In this document: positions 44,941 to 52,997 of the stretch, in pieces
Layout of the letters: each line of letters starts with the position of its first letter
Position numbering within the stretch: the stretch's first letter is position 1
Source of the DNA: an uncultured Bacteroides sp.
GTDB taxonomy: Bacteria; Bacteroidota; Bacteroidia; Bacteroidales; Bacteroidaceae
Length of the DNA: 53,224 bases
Reading direction: 5' to 3'
Assembly: GCA_947074275.1 (NCBI GenBank)
Contig: CAMTPA010000008.1
Span: 1 to 53,224, forward strand
The notes under the pieces: model-generated
What the model was told of the DNA's origin: nothing
Seen by the model: the letters and a program-made list of their open reading frames with translations, nothing else
Databases searched by the model: none
Position numbers and translations under genes: made by a program

Positions 44941-44990
44941 AAAACCTCAAACGGCTTATTGAAGAAATGTCAATAAGCCGTTTGAGGTTT
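44941..44990. terminator. Terminator, copy 2, serving the DUF4270 gene
   Basis: A perfect 20-bp stem (AACCTCAAACGGCTTATTGA and its complement) with loop AGAAATG. It lies just past the stop of the minus-strand DUF4270 gene and also at the end of the GHL10 fragment. Both arms differ from copy 1 at compensating positions. Confidence 0.85.
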
Positions 44991-45010
44991 ATGTTGAAAT
45001 AATAATATTA

Positions 45011-46546
45011 CTACTTTTCAAACGATGTATAAATAATATCTAAATCGAGCTTGCTTCCAGTTAAGCCTCCTTTTAGTTTGGTGTAACCAGGTTGTAAGTC
45101 ATTCAGTATGCTCACTACATTACCGTTGGTATCAGTCACTACATTAACAGGAATCAATGCAATTTTATCCCACTCTGTAGCTTTTTCCCATTCTTTGATA
45201 GTTGTTACTGGCTGACCATTTTCTCCCAATACATCATCAATTTTACCGAATGTGGCAAGTTCTTCTACAGCTGTAGCTTTTTCGGTTAAACAAATATTAA
45301 TCAGCTGTGAAAGGTTTGAGAATACATATTGGTTATTGTAAATGTAACTATGCTGAGCAATGTAAGATGTAAGATTGTCATTAATCTCATTGTTCTTAAA
45401 GAATGATTCTTTGTTTTTCTCACGCACAAGTAATACATAAGTAGGGGCACTCATAGAAAAAGCGTACTTATTCTCATCATTTGTTTGGTTGTAATTGGTG
45501 AAAGCCAATTGTACAACATTCAATGTGTCTTGACTTAATTTGTCCTCAAACTCCGCAAGAGGGAGAGTGGCCTGTGTGTAGATACCAGCAGGAGTTTTTA
45601 GATAAGTCCACTCTGTTTCTGCAACTTTTTGATTAATCAGATTCTCGTCACTTTTAAATGAGTTAGCTTGTATGATTTCTTTTGTAGCAGCAAATGTACG
45701 ATAGCTATATCCAGTAGAATCTGTTTTTTCATCGTGCATTTTATATATTTCGCCTGTGCTGTTATTTCTTATGAAACATTCATAAATAACATTCATTTCA
45801 ATTTGGTCAATATAAAGAATTGTTCCATCTCCGTAATCATTCTTCACATAAATACCTTTGAACATATCCATAAATACAGGGGCAAAATCCTGATTGTTTT
45901 TCTCACATTCACGGCTTTTATCCAAGATTTCTTGTCCAAGTGATTGTGGTAATGTGATGACAAGTGAAGGGATGTAGGTACTTAAATTACGCAATGAATC
46001 ACTTAGAGCTTGATTGACAGCTGTATAAGCTTTTCTTCCTAATAAATCGGTGGGGTCATAAAAATCGATAGGGTCAATGCTTGTAAAGTAAGCAGCTTGT
46101 TTATCTAACTCTTTGTCGAGTTCATATATACTAAGACGTGAAGGAGCTAAAGAATCTCCAAAATAGCTTGTATAGGTCAATACTAATTCGGTGCGATATA
46201 TTGTATTTGATAACATTATAGCATCGGGATTGTCTCTATCAGCCTCATTATCGGGATTGCATACAGCAGGGAACGAAAAGTTTTCGATACAATTGAATTG
46301 TGTGAGAAACCCTGCCTCGTAATATCCAAAATTGGGATCAGTGAATTTGCCTAAATAACCAACACTTGTTTTTGCAAAAACCTCTTCAGCTATTTTAGAT
46401 TGTGTTGTGACTTCAAAAGTCGTCGATTTACCGTAGATATTTTGATCGCTTCCAGGAAACATTTCCAATCCTAACGCACCTGTGTTATCATCGCACGCAA
46501 CAAATGAAAGTGTAAGGAGTGCAATCAATATATATTTTGCTTTCAT
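45011..46546 (-). CDS. DUF4270 lipoprotein
   Basis: A 511-residue lipoprotein (lipidated Cys18 in FVACDDNTG). The opening GALGLEMFPGSDQNIYGKS and the later KTSVGYLGKFTDPNFGYYEAGFLTQF are the hallmark of DUF4270, a Bacteroidetes family without known function. It is encoded 21 bp after the short glycogen synthase gene, an association I recall from other Bacteroides genomes, so the pair is probably co-transcribed. The mature protein is mixed alpha/beta with no catalytic motif. Outer membrane location is inferred from the signal. Confidence 0.88.
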   Translation of the reverse strand: MKAKYILIALLTLSFVACDDNTGALGLEMFPGSDQNIYGKSTTFEVTTQSKIAEEVFAKTSVGYLGKFTDPNFGYYEAGFLTQFNCIENFSFPAVCNPDNEADRDNPDAIMLSNTIYRTELVLTYTSYFGDSLAPSRLSIYELDKELDKQAAYFTSIDPIDFYDPTDLLGRKAYTAVNQALSDSLRNLSTYIPSLVITLPQSLGQEILDKSRECEKNNQDFAPVFMDMFKGIYVKNDYGDGTILYIDQIEMNVIYECFIRNNSTGEIYKMHDEKTDSTGYSYRTFAATKEIIQANSFKSDENLINQKVAETEWTYLKTPAGIYTQATLPLAEFEDKLSQDTLNVVQLAFTNYNQTNDENKYAFSMSAPTYVLLVREKNKESFFKNNEINDNLTSYIAQHSYIYNNQYVFSNLSQLINICLTEKATAVEELATFGKIDDVLGENGQPVTTIKEWEKATEWDKIALIPVNVVTDTNGNVVSILNDLQPGYTKLKGGLTGSKLDLDIIYTSFEK

Positions 46547-46567
46547 GATGAATCTTTTAAACTAAGT

Positions 46568-47392
46568 TTATTTTTGATTAGCTTCCCAAACTTGATCGTA
46601 GAACTGATTACAAGCGTCGGTATAATTTTCGGGTGATTGATAATCGAGTATCAACTTGTTGGATTGACGAGCGTATTCCATAACCTCTTCATTTACATTT
46701 GGGCTATTTTGGATAATACCATCAGAATAATCGATAGCCAATTTGTAAAGATCGGAATAGTTTGAAGCGTCATTCAAAATCTTTAAATCATCCTTCTTAA
46801 TTCCTTTTAATTGTAGTTTGGCTTTAATATCTTCGCTAAGTTTGTTTTTAAGTTCGTCTTCGTAGATAGAAAACACCACTTTTGAGTCGCGAAATGATGG
46901 TTCGTCTTTGAATGCTTCTTTTATATAAAGGGGTGCAATTGCCGACATCCAACCGTGACAATGAATAATATCAGGACACCAGCGTAGCTTCTTCACGGTC
47001 TCCAACACACCTCTTGCATAAAAAATAGCACGGCTGTCGTTGTCTGAATATTCAACGCCATTTTCGTCAACAGCTTGCAGGCGATTTTGAAAGTAATCAT
47101 CATTGTCGATGAAATAAACTTGCATACGCGCTGATTGGATGGAGGCTACCTTGATAATAAGTGGATGGTCGGTATCGTCGATAATCAGATTCATACCTGA
47201 TAGGCGAATTACTTCGTGTAGTTGGTTTCTGCGTTCGTTGATGTTGCCCCACTTAGGCATGAAAGTTCTAATTTCTCTACCTTTTTCCTGAATTGCTTGC
47301 GGCAAGTTTCTGCCGATTGAAGACATTTCACTTTCAGGAACGTAAGGTGTAATCTCTTGGGTAATAAATAAAACTTTGTTAGCTTTGGTCAT
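46568..47392 (-). CDS. Short GT5 glycogen/starch synthase-like protein
   Basis: A 274-residue protein matching only the N-terminal (GT5) half of glycogen synthase. KVLFITQEITPYVPESEMSSIGRNLPQAIQEKGREIRTFMPKW carries the usual N-terminal pattern, although the K-x-GGL motif is changed to SEMSSIG. DIIHCHGWMSAIAPLYI is the conserved HGW motif. The C-terminal GT1 domain that completes the active site is missing, as in other Bacteroidetes members, so catalysis is uncertain. The frame opens at 47446, but the promoter (-7 at 47422-47429) lies inside that extension, so 47392 is the start. Confidence 0.85.
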   Translation of the reverse strand: MTKANKVLFITQEITPYVPESEMSSIGRNLPQAIQEKGREIRTFMPKWGNINERRNQLHEVIRLSGMNLIIDDTDHPLIIKVASIQSARMQVYFIDNDDYFQNRLQAVDENGVEYSDNDSRAIFYARGVLETVKKLRWCPDIIHCHGWMSAIAPLYIKEAFKDEPSFRDSKVVFSIYEDELKNKLSEDIKAKLQLKGIKKDDLKILNDASNYSDLYKLAIDYSDGIIQNSPNVNEEVMEYARQSNKLILDYQSPENYTDACNQFYDQVWEANQK

Positions 47393-47421
47393 AATAGCAA
47401 TACTTCTATATAAATATTTTG

Positions 47422-47455
47422 CAAAGATATAAAAAAAAAAGGGCATTAAAGCAAA
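47422..47455 (-). promoter_or_regulatory. Promoter of the GT5-DUF4270 unit
   Basis: On the minus strand TTTG (47455-47452), a 22-bp gap (slightly long), then TATCTTTG (47429-47422), 29 bp before the ATG at 47392. Confidence 0.55.
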
Positions 47456-47553
47456 TGCACTCTATCTATAATTCCTTATCAATTGTTAAGTGCTTGATAT
47501 TCAGTGTGTGTTTGGTTTGCAGCTATAATGCTTGCATTTGTTTTGATGTAAAT

Positions 47554-47637
47554 ATGAATAGAAAAATAAAGATGTTAATTGTATTTGTGATAATGCTGTT
47601 AATCATATTAATAGCGAATTGTATTATTATACAATAA
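47554..47637 (+). CDS. Possible 27-residue membrane peptide
   Basis: A frame reading MNRKIKMLIVFVIMLLIILI followed by seven residues: a positively charged start and one hydrophobic helix, as in small membrane proteins. It lies in the 327-bp region between the divergent GT5 and panC genes. No promoter or family match supports it, and AT-rich DNA produces such frames by chance. Confidence 0.2.
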   Translation: MNRKIKMLIVFVIMLLIILIANCIIIQ

Positions 47638-47719
47638 TTGTGAGATTTCTTCTTTATCTCCCAAATAATACTTTACTTTGCACGATTTTTTGAACAAATA
47701 ATAAGATAAATCAATAGAA

Positions 47720-48562
47720 ATGAAAGTTGTACATACGATAAAGGAGCTACAATCCGAATTATCAACTCATAAAGATTTGTACAAAAAAATAGGATTTGTT
47801 CCTACGATGGGCGCACTTCACGAGGGCCATGCATCGCTTATGAGAAAAAGTGTAGAAGATAATGAGGTAACTGTGGCAAGTGTTTTTGTAAACCCTACTC
47901 AGTTCAATGATAAAAATGATCTTTTAAAATATCCACGTACTTTAGAGGCTGATTGTGCATTGTTGCAAGCTTGTGGAGTGGACTATGTGTTTGCACCCGA
48001 AATAGCCGAAATGTATCCATCCGAAGATATGCGAATGTTTAGTTATCCACCGTTGGATGAGGTGATGGAGGGAAAGCATCGTCCAGGTCATTTTAATGGC
48101 GTTTGTCAGATTGTAAGTAAATTGTTTGATGCCGTAATGCCCGATAGAGCTTATTTTGGTGAAAAGGACTTTCAGCAGTTGGCTATTATCAAAAAGATGG
48201 TTGATGATCTGAAATACCCTATTGAGGTTATTGGCTGTCCCATTGTGCGCGAAACAGATGGACTGGCTTTGAGTAGCAGAAATGCGCGTTTATCGGCTGA
48301 AGAACGTGAAAATGCTTTAAATATATCTCAGGCCTTATATAAAAGTTGTACCTTTGCAACCAATCATTCGGTAGAGGACACACAAAAGATGGTGGAAAAT
48401 GCTATCACCGCTGCTTCTGGATTGCAATTGGAGTATTTTGAAATTGTAGATGGCAATTCTTTGCAAAAAATAGCAAATTGGGATGAAACAGATTATGCGG
48501 TAGGTTGTATTACGGTGTTTTGTGGCGATGTTCGTCTGATTGATAATATTAGATATAAATAA
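47720..48562 (+). CDS. panC: Pantothenate synthetase
   Basis: A 280-residue enzyme joining pantoate and beta-alanine with ATP to make pantothenate, the coenzyme A precursor. Conserved stretches: FVPTMGALHEGHASLMRKS (HxGH nucleotide motif), VASVFVNPTQFND, GKHRPGHFNGVCQIVSKLF, YFGEKDFQQLAIIKKM and LALSSRNARLS (KMSKS-like). Full length. It is followed 28 bp later by panD, which makes its beta-alanine substrate, so the two form a pathway operon. Confidence 0.97.
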   Translation: MKVVHTIKELQSELSTHKDLYKKIGFVPTMGALHEGHASLMRKSVEDNEVTVASVFVNPTQFNDKNDLLKYPRTLEADCALLQACGVDYVFAPEIAEMYPSEDMRMFSYPPLDEVMEGKHRPGHFNGVCQIVSKLFDAVMPDRAYFGEKDFQQLAIIKKMVDDLKYPIEVIGCPIVRETDGLALSSRNARLSAEERENALNISQALYKSCTFATNHSVEDTQKMVENAITAASGLQLEYFEIVDGNSLQKIANWDETDYAVGCITVFCGDVRLIDNIRYK

Positions 48563-48590
48563 TTTATAAACCAAAAAAGACCAAATTCTT

Positions 48591-48944
48591 ATGATGATTG
48601 AAGTGCTTAAGTCTAAGATTCACTGCGCACGTGTGACAGAAGCTAATCTTAACTATATGGGTAGTATCACCATTGATGAAGATCTTTTGGATGCAGCGAA
48701 TATGATTGCTGGCGAAAAGGTTCATATTGTAGATAATAACAATGGCGAACGATTTGAAACTTATATCATTAAAGGAGAGCGTGGTTCAGGTAAAATTTGC
48801 TTGAATGGTGCTGCTGCTCGTAAAGTGCAACCTGGAGATATTGTTATTATAATGTCGTATGCTATGATGGATTTTGAAGAGGCTAAATCTTTTAAGCCTT
48901 CTGTAATTTTCCCAGATCCTGTAACAAACTCACTGGTGAAGTAA
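48591..48944 (+). CDS. panD: Aspartate 1-decarboxylase
   Basis: A 117-residue pyruvoyl enzyme making beta-alanine from aspartate. The self-cleavage site Gly24-Ser25 in NYMGSITI creates the pyruvoyl group on the new Ser N-terminus. [14 protein letters not shown] and [19 protein letters not shown] are family stretches. Counting from the first of the two ATGs gives the standard Gly24-Ser25 numbering, so 48591 is kept. Last gene of the panCD operon. Confidence 0.96.
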   Translation: MMIEVLKSKIHCARVTEANLNYMGSITIDEDLLDAANMIAGEKVHIVDNNNGERFETYIIKGERGSGKICLNGAAARKVQPGDIVIIMSYAMMDFEEAKSFKPSVIFPDPVTNSLVK

Positions 48945-49099
48945 AAGAAGCTCTACGTTTTAGGAAGCTATTATAATTCTTAATTAAATCTTTGAAGTAT
49001 AATGCTATATCTTGATTTTCGCTTAGATTATTACGAATTGGAAAGAGGATGTTATCGATAAAACTTTCATATGTACCGAACATTAATCATAAAAAAAAA

Positions 49100-49126
49100 C
49101 CGAGAATATAGGGAATGTATTCTCGG
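49100..49126. terminator. Bidirectional terminator between panD and the Nfn-like gene
   Basis: CCGAGAATA (49100-49108) pairs perfectly with 49118-49126. A nine-base A-run precedes it and a T-run follows, so it works for both strands. Confidence 0.9.
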
Positions 49127-49150
49127 TTTTTTTTTGATTAAATATTATTA

Positions 49151-51442
49151 TCAGCTTTGAAGCTGCTCGTTCATTGCGGCAGCAGCTTTTCTACCATCGC
49201 CCATTGCCAAAATTACTGTCGCACCACCACGCACAATGTCTCCACCTGCGTATATGGTTGGGATTGAAGTTTGCATCTCTTCGTTTACGGCGATTGTTCC
49301 CCAACGTCCCATTTCCAATCCTGGAATAGAGCTTGGCACAATTGGGTTGGGTGATACGCCTACGCTGACTATTGCTAAGTCAATGTCGAGTGTTTCGGTT
49401 GCACCAGGAATAGCTACCGGACGACGACGACCTGATGCGTCGGGCTCGCCAAGTTCCATTTTCTGTAAAACCACTTGCTTTACTTTGCCTTCTTCATCTG
49501 CAAAGTATTCTACAGGATTGTGCAAAGTCAAGAACTCTACTCCTTCTTCTTTAGCGTGCTTCACCTCTTCGAGACGTGCTGGCATTTCTTCCTCCGAACG
49601 TCGGTAGATTATCATCGCACGTTCTGCACCCAAGCGACGAGCTGTGCGTACAGCATCCATAGCGGTGTTTCCGCCACCGATTACTGCTACATTTTTACCA
49701 AATGTCACAGGTGTATCCGATTCTGGATTTGCTGCATCCATCAGATTCACACGGGTCAGATATTCGTTGGACGACATAATGTTGATGGAGTTTTCTCCTG
49801 GAATATTCATAAAATTGGGTAATCCTGCACCCGAAGCCACAAACACTCCTTTGAAACCTTCTTCCTCCAATTGTTCCACGCTAATGGTTTTGCCTACGAT
49901 GCAATCTTTCACAAATGCAACTCCCATTTTAGCTAAATTGTTGATTTCTACATCTACAATCTCGTTTGGTAAGCGAAATTCGGGAATGCCATATTTTAAT
50001 ACACCACCAATTTCGTGTAGTGCTTCAAATACAGTCACGTCATATCCGTATTTCACCATATCACCTGCAAATGCCAATCCTGCTGGGCCAGAACCAATTA
50101 CTGCTATTTTGATACCATTCTTGTCTTTTATTTCAGGGATTGATATTTGGTTGGTTTCGCGCTCATAATCTGCTGCAAATCTTTCCAAGTAACCGATAGC
50201 CACGGGTTGCTCTTTCATTTTCAGATGAATGCACTTTGCTTCGCACTGCTTTTCTTGTGGGCATACGCGTCCGCAAACAGCTGGTAGCGCACTTGTTTCT
50301 TTCAATGTTTTGGCTGCTTCAATGATTTCTCCACATTCTATATATTTGATAAAACGGGGTATATCAATACCTACTGGGCATCCTTCGGTGCATCCAGGAT
50401 TGGCGCAATCGAGACAGCGTTTTGCTTCTGTCATTGCTTGCTCTTTCGATAAGCCAATGTTCACTTCCTCTTTTAGGCTGTGCGAGCGATATTCTGGATC
50501 CAATTCGGGCATATGCACACGTGGAATAGCGGTACGCTCTTTCGGTTTCATTTCTTTGCGAAGTGCTTTGCGCCATTCTGCATCTCTACTCTTTTCTGCA
50601 ATGGCTTTGGTAGCTTCACAATTGGTAACTTCCAATTTCTGTATCTCTTCACGCTCTATGTTCTTGAAAGCGCCCATCCGTTTTAGCATTTCATCAAAAT
50701 CCACTTGATGTCCATCAAATTCAGGACCGTCTACACAAACAAACTTGGTTTTTCCGCCCACAGTGATGCGACAAGCACCACACATACCAGTTCCGTCTAC
50801 CATAATGGTGTTCAATGAAACTTCGGTTGGTATTTCATATTTTTTTGTTAGCACGCATACGAACTTCATCATAATGGCTGGGCCAATCGCAAAACACTTG
50901 TTTACCTTTTCGCGTTTGATAACCTCTTCGATTCCTTCTGTTACCAAACCTTTTCTGCCATACGAACCGTCATCGGTCATAATTACAACTTCATCCGAGC
51001 TTTTTCTCATTTCTTTTTCAAGAATGATGAGGTCTTTGCTACGACCTGCAAGTACTGTAATCACTCGGTTTCCAGCAGCTTTTAGTGCTTGTACAATGGG
51101 GAGCATTGGAGCTACACCTACACCACCACCAGCACAAACAACTGTTCCATAGTTTTCGATATGTGTAGCTTGCCCTAACGGACCCACTACGTCTGTGATG
51201 CGATCGCCTACGTTTAGTTCGCAAAGGCGTGTAGAGGATAGCCCCACTTTTTGTACAACCAATGTAATAGTCCCTTTCTTAGTATCAGCTTCTGCAATGG
51301 TCAATGGCACACGTTCGCCTTTTTCACCTACGCGGACAATCACGAAGTGTCCAGCTTTGCGCGATTTAGCTATTAGCGGAGCTTCAATCTCCATTTTGAA
51401 CACTTTTTCCGAAAAATGTTCTTTGCTAACAATTTTGTTCAT
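49151..51442 (-). CDS. Nfn-like fusion: FNR-type subunit plus GltD-type subunit
   Basis: A 763-residue fusion. The N-terminal part (about 1-285) is a ferredoxin-NAD(P) reductase-like domain of the PyrK/NfnA type, with FAD- and NAD-binding strands (VVCAGGGVGVAPMLPIVQAL) and a [2Fe-2S] Cys cluster (TGMCGACRITVGGKTKFVCVD). The C-terminal part (about 300-763) is a glutamate-synthase small-subunit-like flavoprotein with two [4Fe-4S] motif sets (CLDCANPGCTEGCPVG; CGRVCPQEKQCEAKC) and two Rossmann folds (IGSGPAGLAFAGDM, VIGGGNTAMDAVRTA). Pipelines name it dihydroorotate dehydrogenase B subunit/NADPH-dependent glutamate synthase. The two-domain content equals NfnAB, so transhydrogenase activity is the better guess. 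No large glutamate synthase subunit is adjacent. Confidence 0.9.
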   Translation of the reverse strand: MNKIVSKEHFSEKVFKMEIEAPLIAKSRKAGHFVIVRVGEKGERVPLTIAEADTKKGTITLVVQKVGLSSTRLCELNVGDRITDVVGPLGQATHIENYGTVVCAGGGVGVAPMLPIVQALKAAGNRVITVLAGRSKDLIILEKEMRKSSDEVVIMTDDGSYGRKGLVTEGIEEVIKREKVNKCFAIGPAIMMKFVCVLTKKYEIPTEVSLNTIMVDGTGMCGACRITVGGKTKFVCVDGPEFDGHQVDFDEMLKRMGAFKNIEREEIQKLEVTNCEATKAIAEKSRDAEWRKALRKEMKPKERTAIPRVHMPELDPEYRSHSLKEEVNIGLSKEQAMTEAKRCLDCANPGCTEGCPVGIDIPRFIKYIECGEIIEAAKTLKETSALPAVCGRVCPQEKQCEAKCIHLKMKEQPVAIGYLERFAADYERETNQISIPEIKDKNGIKIAVIGSGPAGLAFAGDMVKYGYDVTVFEALHEIGGVLKYGIPEFRLPNEIVDVEINNLAKMGVAFVKDCIVGKTISVEQLEEEGFKGVFVASGAGLPNFMNIPGENSINIMSSNEYLTRVNLMDAANPESDTPVTFGKNVAVIGGGNTAMDAVRTARRLGAERAMIIYRRSEEEMPARLEEVKHAKEEGVEFLTLHNPVEYFADEEGKVKQVVLQKMELGEPDASGRRRPVAIPGATETLDIDLAIVSVGVSPNPIVPSSIPGLEMGRWGTIAVNEEMQTSIPTIYAGGDIVRGGATVILAMGDGRKAAAAMNEQLQS

Positions 51443-51497
51443 TATCTAATTAATTTGTTGGATTTATTGCGTAACTTCTTTCAAATTGATATTTCGG

Positions 51498-51528
51498 CAA
51501 AGATACGTCTTATTTGTAAATAACAAAA
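51498..51528 (-). promoter_or_regulatory. Promoter of the Nfn-like gene
   Basis: On the minus strand TTTTG (51528-51524), an 18-bp gap, then TATCTTTG (51505-51498), 56 bp before the ATG. Confidence 0.7.
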
Positions 51529-51530
51529 GA

Positions 51531-51555
51531 AAAGCCACCTTTTTGGGGTGGCTTT
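51531..51555 (-). terminator. Terminator of serS
   Basis: AAAGCCACC (51531-51539) pairs with 51547-51555 with a 7-nt loop. On the minus strand TTTTCTTTTG follows. It directly abuts the next gene's promoter. Confidence 0.85.
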
Positions 51556-51575
51556 ATGAGTTATGATACAGTGTT

Positions 51576-52850
51576 TTAGTCGATAATTTCAAAACCACAA
51601 TAAGGCACAAGAGCCTTAGGAATTCGAATACCTTCGGGTGTTTGGTGGTTTTCGAGTAGTGCTGCAACAATGCGTGGTAAGGCAAGTGCCGAACCATTGA
51701 GCGTGTGACAAAGCTCTGTTTTCTTTTCGGCAGAGCGATAACGACACTTCAGACGATTGGCTTGATAGGTGTCGAAATTGGAGACTGAGCTAACTTCTAA
51801 CCAGCGTTTTTGTGCTTCGGAGTATACTTCGAAATCGAAACAAAGAGCAGCCGTGAAGCTCATATCGCCTCCACAAAGGCGTAGAATACGATAAGGAAGC
51901 TCCAATTTGATTAGTAGATTTTCTACGTGCTCCAACATTTCTTTGTGCGACTCTTTAGAGTGCTCAGGCTTATCGATGCGCACGATTTCTATCTTAGAAA
52001 ATTCGTGCAAACGATTCAATCCGCGCACATCTTTTCCATACGATCCTGCTTCGCGGCGGAAACATTGTGTATAAGCGCAATTCTTGATAGGTAACTGTTT
52101 TTCATCCAAAATAACATCACGATAGATGTTGGTTACGGGAACTTCTGCCGTAGGAATCAAATATAAGTCGTCCAATTGGCAATGATACATTTGTCCTTCT
52201 TTGTCGGGGAGTTGCCCTGTGCCATAGCCCGATGCTGCATTCACCAAGGTAGGTGGCATAATTTCGATATATCCGGCTTTATTAGCTTCTGCCAAAAAGA
52301 AATTAATCAAAGCACGCTGCAATTGTGCACCTTTTCCTTTATATACAGGAAATCCTGCTCCTGTTATTTTTACTCCAAGGTCAAAATCGATTAGATCGTA
52401 TTTTTTTGCCAATTCCCAGTGGGGTAGTGCATCTTTAGGAAGCTCAGTTTCCATACCACCCTCTTTTTCTACCACGTTGTCTTCTGCCGAAACACCTTCT
52501 GGCACTTCATCATAGGGTAGGTTGGGGATTGTGTACAGCACGTTTTGCATATCTTCTGTTGCTCCGTCCATTTCTGTTTGAAGAGTTTTGTTTACCTCTT
52601 TCAGCTCTGCAACACGAGCACGTGCAGTTTCAGCTTCTGCTTTTTTACCTTCTTTCATCAGTTGACCAATCGACTTGGACAATGAATTGACTTCGGCAAG
52701 ATTATTATCTAAAACATTTTGGGTACTGCGTCTTTTGTCGTTGAATGCGATGACTTGTTCAATCGCTTCTTTTGCATTTTTGAAATGCTTCTTTTCCAAG
52801 CTGCGGATTACCGCATCGGTGTTTTCGGTGATTTGTTTAATCGTAAGCAT
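51576..52850 (-). CDS. serS: Serine--tRNA ligase
   Basis: A 424-residue class II aminoacyl-tRNA synthetase that charges tRNA-Ser. The N-terminal coiled-coil arm (about 25-105; rich in Lys/Glu/Ala) that grips the long variable arm of tRNA is present. Motif 2 is CFRREAGSYGKDVRGLNRLHEF and motif 3 is LNGSALALPRIVAALLENHQ. Serine-binding TAEVPVTNIYRD is also seen. Full length. A -7 element (TATCTTTG on the minus strand, 52894-52887) lies 36 bp upstream, and a terminator separates it from the L27 gene. Confidence 0.97.
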   Translation of the reverse strand: MLTIKQITENTDAVIRSLEKKHFKNAKEAIEQVIAFNDKRRSTQNVLDNNLAEVNSLSKSIGQLMKEGKKAEAETARARVAELKEVNKTLQTEMDGATEDMQNVLYTIPNLPYDEVPEGVSAEDNVVEKEGGMETELPKDALPHWELAKKYDLIDFDLGVKITGAGFPVYKGKGAQLQRALINFFLAEANKAGYIEIMPPTLVNAASGYGTGQLPDKEGQMYHCQLDDLYLIPTAEVPVTNIYRDVILDEKQLPIKNCAYTQCFRREAGSYGKDVRGLNRLHEFSKIEIVRIDKPEHSKESHKEMLEHVENLLIKLELPYRILRLCGGDMSFTAALCFDFEVYSEAQKRWLEVSSVSNFDTYQANRLKCRYRSAEKKTELCHTLNGSALALPRIVAALLENHQTPEGIRIPKALVPYCGFEIID

Positions 52851-52886
52851 ATCTTAAGTTTTTGGAATTTTCTCGATTAGCGATTA

Positions 52887-52894
52887 CAAAGATA
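52887..52894 (-). promoter_or_regulatory. Putative -7 element of serS
   Basis: TATCTTTG on the minus strand matches the consensus 36 bp before the start codon. The -33 box is unclear. Confidence 0.45.
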
Positions 52895-52938
52895 GGCAAA
52901 ATCTGTATAGATAAATTAGTTTGGTGAGGTAAAAAAGA

Positions 52939-52975
52939 AAAAGAGACACAATCAATAAATGATTATGTCTCTTTT
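52939..52975 (-). terminator. Terminator of the L27 gene
   Basis: AAAAGAGACACAATCA (52939-52954) pairs with 52960-52975 (one wobble) around a 5-nt loop. On the minus strand the T-rich TTTTTCTTTTTT follows. It is 22 bp past the L27 stop. Confidence 0.9.
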
Positions 52976-52997
52976 GCCTAAATTATTTAGCTTTTGG

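Noticed and set aside
47419..47553. Longer version (72 residues) of the small frame before panC
   Set aside because: Overlaps the promoter of the divergent GT5 gene and has no coding character before the inner ATG.
48892..49083. Minus-strand frame of 63 residues overlapping the end of panD
   Set aside because: It starts 17 bp downstream of a strong terminator on its own strand, has no promoter and no recognisable family. Probably chance or an old fragment.
49644..50168. 174-residue plus-strand frame
   Set aside because: Antisense shadow of the Nfn-like fusion, whose cofactor motifs prove the minus-strand frame.
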